Shown piece after piece: positions 23,381 to 35,125 of a DNA stretch of 64,000 nucleotides (the stretch's first letter is position 1; every line of letters begins with the position of its first letter). Under the pieces are notes generated by a model. It was not told the origin of the DNA and did not search any database. It saw only the letters and a program-made list of their open reading frames with translations. The stretch is from positions 7,323,501-7,387,500 of the forward strand of contig NC_084942.1 in NCBI RefSeq assembly GCF_958298935.1, given 5' to 3'. Origin of the DNA: Phragmites australis (taxonomy: Eukaryota; Streptophyta; Magnoliopsida; Poales; Poaceae). Position numbers and translations under genes: made by a program.

Positions 23381-25584
23381 TGACAATGATTTCACTTAGA
23401 GTGGGAGGTGAATAGGCGTATCCTGAAAATTTTTACAAACTAAATCCAGTTGATTAGCAATATGCAGATAGTCCATAGATTTTTTTGAAGTCTCCGCAAA
23501 AGTGTGAACACTCCGCATAAATCTGCGGATACTCTGGAGATTTTAGGAAAAACTTAAGAGATGCCTATGCAATACAACATGGATGAAATCCACGAATTAC
23601 CCAGTACTAGTGGATGTATTCCAACCTATTTCACTAAGTATCTGTAGCTGAAACTTCACAAGAGAGTAGATCGAGCAATATGCATAAATAGAGAGCAAGA
23701 ACTCAAGAACAAGAAACAAGTGAGGAGACACGTGATTTATTTCTCGAAGTTCGGACACCTCACAAGAGGTTCCTACATCTTCGTTGAGGGGCTCGATCAC
23801 CTTGAGCTAGGTCTCTCTCGACCCTTTTCCACTCGAAGCTCGGTCACTCTTGAACTTGGCTTCTACTCTTGATTTCTTCTCTTATAGAGGTGAAATTGAA
23901 GCCTTCACAAACTTTTTCGTGGCAAGCCACAACCTTGGGTGCTTGCTGGTGATGCCTAGCCACCTAGGAGCTCTAAGCTCCAAGAGTAACAAACGCGATG
24001 ATGAACTTAATGCCGATGAACTTGAGTGCTCAATATGAGATTTAGCTCACTTGCACTCAATCTTTCAATTTCTCAACACAACTCACTTTTCTTCTCAAAT
24101 CTCACACTAGAATGGAGTGAGGAGAGCACAAATCGCTTTGGCTTTGAGGTATTTTGTGGAGGCACCAGCAGCAACAAAAGGAGGGGGTGAGGGGGTATAA
24201 ATACCAACCCCCCCCCCCCCAAAAACTAGCAGTTACACGTGAGAAAATGCGAACTCTTCGCAAATATACGGAGTCTCCGCAAAAATCTGCGGACCCTTTG
24301 GACATTAACACAAGAAGTCACTGTTTTTAAAAAACTAGCTGTTAGATCTGGAATTTGCGAACCCTCTGCAAAAATGCGGACTCTCTGCAAAAAGGTGTGG
24401 AGTCTCTACAATTTTACAAAATAACCTAGGTCACATAAGAGAAAATGCCATAACTTTTGATCCCGAAGTCCGATTTTGATGATTTCAGATTGTATAGAAA
24501 TCTTATTCATAGGACTACACATCCCAACTGAATTCATGATATTAAACCCATCTCTGAAATCCAATCTGAACACTTCCACACTTTCCGCACCGGGCTCCTA
24601 ATGCAAACTCTCACTTTAGGTTTGGTTAGAAACTCTTGAGAACTGAGACCCGACAAGTTGCTCAATGTTGCATCCCTCTTAATAGTGTGGCATACCTATA
24701 CTTAACTTCAAAGACAAAACACATTTGAACCACTTTTAGCCTTGGAATACCTTCAAGTACTGCTTCTTTCCTTCAAACTTTAGAGGGTTGCCAACTTTTA
24801 TATCGTCATCACTCCATCTCTTCTTGATTCTTCATGTGATTGATGTGAATCACACGTAGCTTCCCATGGTCTCGTATGGTATTGGCGCAAAGCCTTCACT
24901 TGCTCTTCACTACCGCCTTGTTCATTCGGCGTCAAGCCATTTGCTTGTCCTTCACCACTGGATGGTCCATCGCTGTCGAGTCTTACTTGCCCTTTATTGT
25001 CTTGCCATAGAAAACTATTTTGTATCTGACATCTTCAATAAATTCACTTTATCATATATGGAGTCCAATCGTGTTCTTCACTCTTGGCATATATAACTTT
25101 AATTCAACTTATGCCTTCTTATGGATCATAACCCCAACTCACTCTCAAGAACAAAGCATGTGGGTTAGTCCATGAACTCAATTGACAATGGCATACCTTT
25201 ATTTACTTGATTTCCACAAGTAACTCAGCATTCACGCTTATCACCAATCTTCAATGAGCTTTTCTTTCTTCTTTTGAGCATAATTAAGATCTCAATGACT
25301 TTGATGAAATTCTTTCAACTCATGACATTTCTCAAATAATCCATGCTTCATCATTTATGCATCTCCTGTGGAATAACCTAATAACAATTTTCAACATAAT
25401 TGTTATTCCGTAGGTATTGGTACTGACTTACCCGAGCATCACTTAGAGCTTATTAATCTTAATTCATATCTCTTCTCCATGCATCACCTATAGAACAATC
25501 TACTAACAATTCTCAACAACATTATTAGTCCATAGGTATTGTCATAATTACCAAAACAGCATTTAGGTACTAGATGCACTTTCA
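23381..25584 (-). repeat. GagB 5' LTR (2204 bp)
   Basis: It is the partner of 13391-16456 without the solo LTR. The minus strand starts TGAAAGTGCATC and ends ATTGTCA next to the primer site. CGGA/TCCG-type units occur at 23460-23545 and 24240-24420, and there is a C run at about 24210. The short open frames at 23850 and 24866 correspond to 14666 and 15738 in the partner LTR. Confidence 0.85.
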
Positions 25585-26625
25585 CATATGAGTTTTGATT
25601 TGCTTTCTCGTTTGAGTATCCTAGACTTGATCCGAGGATTGCCTAAGCTCAAGTTTGAGAAAAACCTAATTTTTGCTCCTTGTTGACATAGCAAGATGAT
25701 TGCTGCTTTCCACCCACCAGTCAATTTGATGATGACTGAAGGACCAACAGAACTTCTCCATATGGGTCTTTCCCGGGTTTGTTCCGCTGGTGGGAAGTGG
25801 TATGTACTTGTCATTCTTGATGATTTCTCTCACTACTCTTGAATCTTCTTTCTTGTGAGTAAGGGTGAAGTGTTCTCACACTTTCGAGGCTTAGCTTTGA
25901 GATTGTTCAAGGAACTCCATGGTGCACTGGGAGCAATTAGTAGTATTCATGGCACTGAGTTCAAGAGTTATCTCTTTGATGCTTTCTATCTTGAACATGA
26001 CATTGAGCATCAATTTTCTGCCTCACGTGTTCCTCAGTAGAATTGCGTGGTTGAGAGGAAGAATCGCACTTTGGTGGAGATGGCTAGGATGATGATTGAT
26101 GAGCATAGGACACCTAGAAAGTTTTGGACAGAGGCTATTAGCACATCTTTCTATATCTCAAATCAAATTTTCTTGCGCTCGATTTTGAATTTGACTTCTT
26201 ATGAGTTGCACTTTGGGAGGAAGCCAAAGGTTTCTCACTTGAGAGTTTTTGGCTACTGGTGCTACATCCTAAAGCGTGGTAATTTTGACAAGTTTGAGTC
26301 ACGCTCTTCCGATGGGATATTCTTGGGGTATTATCTTCATGGTCATTCTTATAGGGTTTATAATCTTGACACTAACACCATCATGGAATCTTGTGATGTG
26401 ACTTTTGATGAATCAACTTCATGTGCTAGTTCTGCTTTCAAGTGTGCAAGTGACAAAGAAATTAGCGAAAGCATCTTCGTAGATGGTGACCTTCTAGCTC
26501 TCGGTGATGATGAGGATAATCCTCTACTTCCTTACATCAACTTTCTCTTAGCAACTTGGCAAAATAGCCCCGTAACTTTGGGAGAAGGGGTTCCCCCTCG
26601 GGTTTACATATCTATTTTGAATTGA
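25585..26625 (+). pseudogene. CopA integrase remnant
   Basis: The pre-integrase domain resumes here with SFDLLSRL, then the integrase core: VILDDFSHYS, then SIHGTEF where the family has SDNGTEF (the second catalytic aspartate is replaced), then VERKNRTLVEMARMM with the catalytic glutamate and FWTEAISTSFYISNQ. KPKVSHLRVFGYWCYI and SSDGIFLGY mark the carboxyl end. Integrase joins the DNA copy to the chromosome. A stop precedes NCVVERKN (TAG at 26038), among others. The frame 26047-26625 is the longest surviving piece. Confidence 0.85.
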
Positions 26626-26911
26626 TAATTGAGAAATAATTTTCTCTTTTTTAGAATTGATACTGATTAGCCGTAAATCAATTTGATTTTGTTATGCCAT
26701 TAAGGAAACACTCCACAATTTGGATAGAAATGGAGTTGTGATCACACCTGCTCTCGAGCTAGCTCTTGCTCCTCCTACACCAGTAGAGGGTCCTGCAGCC
26801 TCTACTTCCACTTTAGCTACCTTCGAGCCTGCACCAGTTACATTTGAGGGGGAGGTGGTCTCACAACGTGAGACCCCTCGGTACATTCAGCGGATACATC
26901 CCCGTCAATAG

Positions 26912-28030
26912 ATGATCAGTGATCTTAGTGAGAGGGTAACAAGATCCAAATCTGCTCATCATGCTCATTTCACTGATTCTGCATTCATTACTTCTTTTGA
27001 GCCTTATGATGCTGGACACGCTCTTTCTGATTTAAATTGGGTCAATGTCATGCATGAAGAACTAGAAAACTTTGAGAGAAACCAAGTTTGGGTCCTTGTA
27101 GAGCCACCTCCAAATGTTCACACCATAGGCACAAAATGGGTTTTCAAAAACAAATAAAGGGAGGATAGGTCTATAATCAGAAAAAATGCTAGACTGTTGG
27201 CTCAAGGTTTCACTTAAATAGAGGGGATAGACTTTGGAGAGACCTTTGCACCAGTAGCTAGACTAGAAGCCATTAGGATCCTTCTTGCATTTTCGGCATC
27301 CCAAGGTTTCAAGTTGTACCAAATAGATGTGAAAAGTGCATTCCTAAATGGGTTCATAGAGAAAGAGATCTATGTCAAGAAACCCTCCGGCTTTGAGCAT
27401 CCCAAGTACGCACATAGAGTATACAAGCTTTAGAAAGCTTTGTATGGATTTAAGCAAACACCTAGGGCTTGGTATGATAGTCTTAAGTCCTTGTTGATAT
27501 AGCATAGGTATGTGATTGGGTTGGTTGATAAAACTTTGTTCACCTTTAGGTATGATAATGATTTCCTACTTATTCAGATATACATGGATGGTATTATTTT
27601 TGGTGGATTTTCTCATACTCTTGTGGCCAATTTTGCAGAAAATATGAGTAGGGAATTTGAGATGTCGATGATGGGCAAGCTCAACTTTTTTCTTGGACTG
27701 CAAATCAAGCAATGCAAGCAAGGTACATTCATCCACCAGATGAAGTACACCAAGGACTTATAGAAGTTCGACATGAGAGATGAAAAGCCCCTGGCAACAC
27801 CGATGGCTACCTCGGCCGTGCTTGATCCGGATGAAGATGGCGAGGAGGTTGACCAGTGCGAGTACAGGAGCATGATTGGCTCCCTCCTATATCTAACGAT
27901 GACAAGACCCGACATCCACTTTGCCGTTTGCTTGTTTTCCCGCTTCCAAGCTTCACCAAGGACATCTCAATGCCAAACGGTGAAGCGCATACTCAAGTAC
28001 CTCAGATACACCCTTGAGTATGGTCTTTGG
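26912..28030 (+). pseudogene. CopA reverse transcriptase remnant
   Basis: In order: NWVNVMHEELENFERN, VHTIGTKWVFKNK-stop, ARLLAQGF, FAPVARLEAIRILLAFS, YQIDVKSAFLNG, ALYGFKQTPRAWYD. The catalytic region reads YMDGIIFGG in place of YVDDIIFGG, so the second aspartate is lost. Then KLNFFLGLQIKQ, ATPM, and EYRSMIGSLLYLTMTRPD. Five or more internal stops are present. 26626-26911 is the linker from integrase, with proline and alanine-rich residues. Confidence 0.85.
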
Positions 28031-28042
28031 TTTTCTACATCT

Positions 28043-28074
<32 letters not shown>

Positions 28075-28545
28075 CCTCTTTGTGGTTTTTCGGATGCGGA
28101 GTTTGCTAGTTGTAGAATTGATTGGAAGAGTACCTTTGATACCTGTTATTTCTTGCGTACTTCTCTTATGTGTTGGTCTTCTCGCAAACAGTCTAGTGAT
28201 GTGCAGTCAACAGCTGAAGCTGAATATGTTGCTACCACTAGCTGTTGTTCTCAGATTTTATGGATGGTTGATACCTTAAGGGATTTTAGGTTAGACTTCA
28301 AGAGTGTGCCACTTTTGTATGACAACATCACTGCCATTAGCTTAGCCAATAACCTAGTCTAACACTCCAAAACCAAACACATAGATGTGGGAATCCACTT
28401 CTTATTAGACTATAATGAGAAGGGAGATATTGACTTGAGATACATAGATACCCAACACCAGCTTACCGATATTGTTACCAAGCCTCTAGATGCAATAAGA
28501 TTTGCCTATTTAAGGGGAGAGCTTGGAGTTTGTTATCCTTGTGGC
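28031..28545 (+). pseudogene. CopA RNase H remnant, frame-shifted at a CT repeat
   Basis: Upstream the frame is that of EYGLWFST. Downstream the RNase H motifs CGFSDAEFASCRIDWKST, CWSSRKQSSD, STAEAEYVA, LYDN and KTKHIDV read in another frame. The change falls in the CT microsatellite at 28041-28078. After a stop at about 28360 the tail reads HIDVGIHFLLDYNEKG and QLTDIVTKPLD. The purine tract GAGGGGGAG follows at 28552. Confidence 0.85.
28041..28078. repeat. (CT)n microsatellite inside RNase H
   Basis: Runs of CT interrupted once by CTTT. It replaces what in relatives is a short serine and leucine stretch before CGFSDAD. Confidence 0.92.
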
Positions 28546-29957
28546 ATTGCATGAGGGGGAGTTGCAGGTGTACATACTGTATCTTACTTTTGTTGCATTT
28601 GCATTGTATCTCATTTTGTAAGATAATAATATTAGTTGATCTTTGACTTGTATGTATTTAGCATTTTCAAGTGCTATACTTGAATTTATACTAAGTTGAG
28701 TAGTTGTACGGGGCAAACTTTTAATGTTAGGCTTCTCTTGATGCTTTTACATGAAACATATGGGATTTCCACAATGAGTCCTAGTACTAGGTAGGTTAAG
28801 GCGTAATAAGTCAAAGAGGTCTTAGCGGAACTCGATGGGCCAAAATGGAGTTTCAAGCAAGTTAGCTTTCCTAAAGATGAAATTTGACAATTTTATGAAT
28901 CATGTAGACTATGAAATGGTACATTCTTGATCACCATATTCGTAATTACTTTGGCTTAGTCAATACTTGTGTTAAAGCTAGTTTAATGAATATCTTGCTC
29001 TAAGCTTCTTGGTTCAAGATGGTGGAATGGGGAACATTGCACTATATTTTTTGTCTTTGTTAAATGTTTAGCTCATGATAGAATCTTGAGGGAACATGTG
29101 TTCCTTGTGTTGCAAAGACACTACTTGACTTAATCTAAGTGAAAACTTGATAACTTGTGTAATTTTAATACTTTTGAAAAATTAAGTCGCTTTTGCTAAA
29201 ATATAATCCAATACAGTTATCTTGATGCTTCATGTGGTTTGCCAAATAAGCAAGCTCATGGTTGCAAAAGTCAACCTGAGGATAACATGAACCACAAAGA
29301 AATGTGCCTAAATGATCAATTATGTTTTAATCACTTGCTCTAACTCAATATTGGTTTCATATGTGAGCATTTGCAAAGCCGACTATCGTGAATACTTGCT
29401 TGTCTAGTTTGAGATTGAAGTTTGCTAGCTTTTAATACTTGTATTGCCTCGGCATGAGTGGATTCTTATGTGGTGGTCACTTTTAACATGATTCGGCTAC
29501 TTGAACTTAGATGTGCTGATAATTCTTTAGGATTAGCTTGTAAAGCTTCATGCTTTTATGTTGTTGTCTCTTTTTGAGCTTTTGTGCGATTGTGAGCTCC
29601 ACATTCTACTCTCCATAGCCCTTTAATATTTCTAGCTTGTGCAAATGCTTTGTGGTATACTTGTGAAAGCTCATTAGGTTTGCATATTCATGCACTTCAT
29701 GACATTTTTGGTCCTAGATGTTTGCATTGCCAAATGGGGAGAACTTATACACTAAATCACAAAGCAGAAATCTGAAACATGTGCATTCATCAAGGGGGAG
29801 CTTTTGCATATTTAGCTTGTCGATCCTTCTTATGCCAAGTGATATTTCTTTTTTGCTTGAGTTTTCAGTCACTTGAATAAGCTTCTCTTGTTGGAAGTTT
29901 TCAAACCAAAATCTTTGTGCTTTAAGGGTTGTCAATGCACTCATCAAGGGGGGAGAT
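28546..29957 (+). other. CopA post-pol non-coding tail with repeated purine tracts
   Basis: No protein is recognisable; the frame at 29714 is incidental. Purine tracts GAGGGGGAG (28552), AAGGGGGAG (about 29793) and AAGGGGGGAGAT (29946-29956) occur, the last directly before the LTR as the working polypurine tract. A long tail with multiple purine tracts is a described Sirevirus trait. Some Sireviruses carry an envelope-like frame here; none is visible. Confidence 0.65.
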
Positions 29958-30678
29958 TGAGAGACCAAGTTGAAATTTAACTTGGTTTATATGTGATGAG
30001 TGATTTACAAGTGTGTTGATTTGGTTTGATGATTTTTTGATAGCATGAGCATGCATATGTACTGCAATTATGATCATGACTAACCAAAGTTGCAGAGACA
30101 ATGAAGGTGCTATGTTTATTTCTGAGTCCAGGAAAATTGTACATGTCGGATGATTTTGTGCTGAGAAAAATGAACACGCTGGATGGTCCGATCTTCAGAT
30201 GGTGTACACGCTAGAGCATTTCAACTCAGAAGAAAAGGTTAAAGTACATGCCAGATAGTCCGACGATGGGTACTGGAGCGGCAAAGCATTTCTTACAGAG
30301 AGGTTGCAAATCAGCTCTGGTGGACTTACATTCGCTGGATGGTCTAGCGATGGAAGATGTGAACGCCAGATAATACACTGGGCCATTTGTTGCAGAGAGA
30401 TTGCAAAATGGTTGTTTGGTGGAAATGAACACGCCGAATGGTCCGGGGATGAGAAATTGTATACGCTAGATTATTTTTCAAGAGAGGATTCTAGATGGCC
30501 GGTCTGGAGAGTTGAACACGCTGGATAGTCCGATGCTCAAGATGTGTGGATGCCGGATCATCCGATATTAAACAATTCTTTCTGGGATATGTCTTAAGCT
30601 GAGGATTTGTTTTGGAACTAACTAGAGAGGGTATGGAGATATCTGTTTGCTTGTCTTATGTTGTGCAGGTAATGGATG

Positions 30679-31278
30679 TGTCATGTCCTGAAACCGTAAA
30701 AACGTAACTAAGTCTAATTATGCATCATTAGCGCCATGATCAGTTTTGAGGTAAATTATTTTGGCATACTAGAGCACTTTGTTCTGAGTCATTTGGATGA
30801 GTTAAACAAATTTGGGAGAGAAAAGAATGTGATTCGCAGTTGAAATAGACTTTTTCTCAAACATGTGGGACCCACCACCCGGCCCCACACCTCACTCACT
30901 CAAAGAGGCAAGCAGCCCCATCTTCTCTCTCTCTCTCCCTCACTCTCCCACCTACTCCCACCCGTGCTCAACCGACCACAAGAGCAGCTGAACTGCTCTC
31001 CCCCTCTCTCTCCCTCTCCCCAAAAATCCAATCTCAAGAAAAGGATATGAGGTAAGCATGTGGTACTCACGCGATCACGAGCTCATAAGCTTCCTATCTA
31101 TCCAATGCGTTTGCTCTTTCCCGAAGGATTCAAGCTAGATTTGACGTCTTTTGGTGTTTTGGTTGAAGCACGAGGAACACCGAATTTCTTCATCTCCTAG
31201 GTGGATTCCTACGTTTCCTTCATCACCCGACGGTCACAAACCACCATAAGCACCGTGGGTAAGTCTCTTAGGCTTTCC
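30679..31278 (+). repeat. GypC 5' LTR, truncated (about 600 bp)
   Basis: It aligns with 32100-32700 as far as GTAAGTCTCTTAGGCTTT, then the sequence switches to integrase. The remaining 2.4 kb of this LTR is missing. Confidence 0.82.
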
Positions 31279-31950
31279 ATTTGCAGAAATCTCTTACAAC
31301 AATAGTTATCAAGCAAGCATTGAAATGTTGTCATTCGAAGCTCTCTATGGCCGAAGATGCCGAACACTGTTGAATTAGTCCAAGTCCGATGAAGAGCTTT
31401 TCTAGGCTTGGATTTGGTCAAAGAGGCAGAAGAACATGTCTTAACCATTCTCCAGCATCTACTCATAGCTCAGTCTCATCATAAGAGCTATGCTGACTGT
31501 CGTCGATGTGAGCTGGAGTTCGAGATTGGAGATTTTGTCTATCTTAAGGTCTCTCCTCTTTGAGGAACGCAGCATTTTTAGATGAAGGGAAACTTAGTGC
31601 CCCGTTATGTTGGCCCTTTTCATATTATTGATCGGCGTGGTGAGGTGGCTTACCAACTAGAACTACCTCCATCCCTCTCTGCTATGCACAACGTCTTCCA
31701 TATCTCACAATTGAAGAAATGTCTTCGAGTCCCGACCGAAGTCATTGAGGTGGCGATTCAAGAATTGCAACCGGATCTATCTTATCGCGAGTATCCAATC
31801 CGCATCCTTGATGAAGCCGAACGAAAGATGTGGCACAAGTCTATTAAGTTCCTCAAGGTTCAATGGAGTAATCACTCCAAGGATGAATCCACGTGGGAGC
31901 GTGAAGATCAGCTTCATGCCGATTATCTTGAGTTCTTCTCCAACCCGTGA
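31279..31950 (+). pseudogene. GypC integrase carboxyl end with chromodomain-like tail
   Basis: A broken frame reads NNSYQASIEM, FEALYGRRCRT and LEFEIGDFVYLKVSP. The open frame from 31582 then gives RYVGPFHIIDRRGEVAYQLE, MHNVFHISQLKKC and YPIRILDEAERK, followed by IKFLKVQWSNHSKDESTWER. The last stretch resembles the chromodomain-like end of chromovirus integrases, thought to direct insertion to chromatin. Stops occur before 31582. Without the rest of pol it cannot act. Confidence 0.87.
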
Positions 31951-32086
31951 GTGTAACTTTAGTATTATTCCTCACAAGGTGGCAAGTGGATATTCCTCGT
32001 ATCTTTCCGTTGCTGCGCAAACCATGGAGTTCCTAGGGTCACCGTACTCTCCCCGACTCGTACCGAATCTCGGGATGAGATTACTT

Positions 32087-32099
32087 TAAGGGGGAGGTT
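32087..32099 (+). other. GypC polypurine tract
   Basis: TAAGGGGGAGGTT ends directly at the TG of the 3' LTR, the expected place for plus-strand priming. Confidence 0.8.
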
Positions 32100-35000
32100 T
32101 GTAAAATCCCGAAACTATAATCACATAATTAAGTATAATTATGCATCATTAGCGCCATGATTAGTTTTGAGGTAAATTATTTTGTCACACTAGAGGACTT
32201 TGTTCTGAATCATTTGGATGAGAGAAAGAAATTCAGGAGAGAAAAGAATATGATTCGCAGTTGAAATAGACTTTTTCTCTAACATGTGGGACCCACCACC
32301 TGTCCCCACACCTCACTCACTCAAAGAGGCAGCAGCCCCACCTGCTCTCTCTCCCTCACTCTCCTACCTGCTCCCACCCGTGCTCAATCGGCCACAAGAG
32401 TAGCCGAACTGCTCTCCCCCTCTCTCAAGCTCTCTCTCTCCCCCAAAATCTGACCCCAAGAGAAGGATTTGAGGTAAGCATGTGGTATTCATGCGATTAT
32501 GAGCTCATAAGCTTCCCATCTATCCAATTCATTTGCTCTTTCCCAAAGGATTCGAGCAAAATTTGATGTCTTTTGTTGTTTTGGTTGAAGCACGAGGAAC
32601 ACCAGATTTCTTCATCTCCCGGGCGGATTCCTCTGTTTCGTTCATCACCTGACGGTCACCAACCACCACAAGTACCGTGGGTAAGTCTCTTAGGCTTTTC
32701 CTAGTGTGAATGCATGATTTAGTTGACCGATTTTGAGTTAGAGTGAAGTTCTAGGGTTCTTGAGCTTTGGAGCTAATTTAGAGAATTTAGATGAGATTTG
32801 AGTTAGGAATCGTGTTCCTAGGTTGATGAGTGAATTCTAGACTCTCTAAACTATCTCAAATATGTCTCCCTTTGGATTGGAGAAGCTCGCAAATCAAATT
32901 GGCCATTTTCCCCCGTGAAGAACAGCTATTTTTCGGAGACTCCAAAATTTTTTTCGGAGACTCCACAGTCTGGAAACTCCACAAAAATTCACAGATACTC
33001 TGCAAAAATGCAGAGTCTCTGAAGAAATTCGAGAGGCTCCATAGTTACAGTTCATCAGACAATGTGAGGCTTGTAAAATTCATAATAAATTCTCTGTACC
33101 TTCAAGAATTATGACACTAATTTTGATGGTTTCATAATAATGTCCTCTATCTATTAAAAATGTCTGAAGCTCTTAAATAAATAATTAACATTTTGGGATA
33201 AATTAATTAGGTTAAGGCTTCATTAATTCACCGTTAATTCTTTGTGAGTAAAAAATGGGTGAAACCAATTTTATAGTCTTGTTATGACTTGTTCTATCTA
33301 GGAAAAATATTTTCATGCATTATATAACATAGTTTTATAGCATATCATCTTATGCATATTATGGCATGCATCGTTGCACTTCATTCATGCTCATCATTGC
33401 ACGCATTCTTGTTTAGTGGATGAAGAACCAGTGCATGACTCGACCGTGGTTGAAGGTGACGCCGATCTACTAGAATTCTGCGAGTGTTGCGCGGGTAGCA
33501 TTAGGTGGTCACCTGAGCAGCAAGGCAAGCATCTAAGCATATTTCTCCCAGTACTTTGGATCATATGTGTCTAATGTAATAAATTACACTTTATGTATAT
33601 TATGCATGAGTTCGAGTTGATGTCGGGTTATGATGGGTAGAACCTATGTTGATGTACTAATTCTCCTGTCTTGATTAATTGTTGATCCGTATCCTTGTAG
33701 CATGGGTTAAATATGGTGTTCTGTAACTTAAAATGTTACTCGTGGTGCTTAGCAAGTGTTTAGGTCCTCAGTAGAAGTCGAGCAGTGAAATATTTCATCG
33801 TTCATGGGCATAGGCTTTAATTACTTGCACAATGATCACAATGATGGGTTGTTGGTGTTGGTTGGATGAGTGATGAGGATGAGACGAGATGTGGGTGGTG
33901 TTAGGGGTGTTTCTCCTGCCTGGATGTGGAGTTCCCCTGGGTAGATCGGGAGAGGAATCCAGACACTGTAGACCGCTTGCATCGTTTAAGCACCAATCGT
34001 TGTTGCAGTTAGCTTTAGCACTTTCCGTACTTACTACATGTCGTATATGGGAACAATAAGCCGATTACCTTTGTAGCTGTGGCTTTTTGGCATGCGGGTC
34101 GATGGTGTCGGGCATGAGGCCAGTTGGGGTATCCAGTTTGCTTCAGGAGTAGATCTAAATGACCCTCGCATCTATCAGTGCATGTCCAAATGGTCGATGT
34201 TTATTGGAAAAGGTTGACATGAGTACCCCTTGTATGGACATGTTTGGTTATACAAGCCGTATGGTCCACAAATCGTGTAGGTAAAGGAGAACCCCCTATA
34301 GTGTGTAAAAACATTTCAAAATGCCGCTCTCTCGGTCATGAGCATGCTTTTATCCATTAGCAGTAGTCGTAGATTTACGAATGTGGATTGGTATGGTTGA
34401 GATGTTGAGATGGTATTATAGATGTTATTACTATGGTTCCGTTTACGTTATGTTCAGTTGATTTTTATGGGCTAGTTTGTTACTTTGGTCTAGTATAGAT
34501 GCTCATGCATGTTTGTGTCAAATTTTCTTTCGCATATGAAGTTTACTTAACCATGTGGCCTTTTCTTGCTAATATCTAAATGCATAATCCTTGGAGTCAA
34601 GCTATTTATAAGTGCCATTCATGGATTAAGTCTTGCGAGTACCTTCGTACTCACTTTGCTATTTCAGGTGCTATCAGCGAGGAGGAGTTATATTTTGGCT
34701 ACTTCACGCCTATCGAGGGTGGTGGCAGGAATGAGTAGTGCATCCTACTCTGTTGGCGTGCTTCTGTGATGGAGCCTAAGGGCATATGTCTCCATCCTCC
34801 ATTTGTTGTATAGTTTTAGTCTTCCGCTGCTTAATTTCCTTTGTTGGTTAGGAGTTGAGCTGGTCTTCATCTCCTCCTAGCTCTCTTTTGCTATAAATTG
34901 TAATAACTTGTTGTATGCTTAAGAACTTGTAATATAATGTTAATTATTCACTCTTTCTTAAGTTTTGTTGTGATGTATATGTTGGAAAGACATGTGTTCC

Positions 35001-35125
35001 GATCTTGGGCACAAAACACGTGCCAGAACTACTGGGATGATATTCTGGTTAATTCTCGAGCTTGTGATTACGAATAATGATCCTCCTTGTGATTAATTAG
35101 AATATTATTTGGACGGTTCCTTACA
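32100..35125 (+). repeat. GypC 3' LTR (3.0 kb)
   Basis: TG at 32100, CA at 35124-35125. It is unusually long for an LTR. It holds GGAGACTCC and CAGAGTCTC-type units at 32935-33045, and a matching copy on the opposite strand lies at 38926-41552. The short frames at 32830, 33374 and 34566 are not genes; the 34664-34740 stretch is conserved with 39290-39390 because both are LTR sequence. Confidence 0.85.

Larger units (their letters stand above)
13391..25584 (-). mobile_element. GagB: LTR element with gag but no recognisable pol
   Basis: Related LTRs lie at 13391-16456 and 23381-25584. On the minus strand the order is 5' LTR (from 25584), primer site (23374-23363), gag with four zinc knuckles (23340-21050), long non-coding interior, purine tract (about 16470-16457) and 3' LTR. 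No integrase, reverse transcriptase or RNase H motif was found in any frame. Target duplication is imperfect (AACAT on the left, CATAT on the right), but CopA's LGH-SFDLLSR frame resumes after it. The layout fits known terminal-repeat gag-only elements that borrow enzymes from relatives. Confidence 0.78.
30679..35125 (+). mobile_element. GypC: deleted Ty3/gypsy (chromovirus-like) element
   Basis: The 5' LTR piece starts TGTCATGTCCTGAAAC and the 3' LTR starts TGTAAAATCCCGAAAC. The element ends TTACA. Flanking repeats are GGATG and TGATG, and the CopA 5' LTR shows the uninterrupted site near 9270-9285. Between the LTR pieces only the carboxyl end of integrase survives. A deletion joins the interior of the 5' LTR to pol, removing most of the LTR, gag, protease, reverse transcriptase and RNase H. 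Confidence 0.82.

Noticed and set aside
23460..24420. Regularly recurring GCGGA/TCCGC units that might suggest a CRISPR-like array
   Set aside because: Units are degenerate, unevenly spaced, in LTRs of a plant retroelement, and there are no cas genes; this is a eukaryotic sequence.
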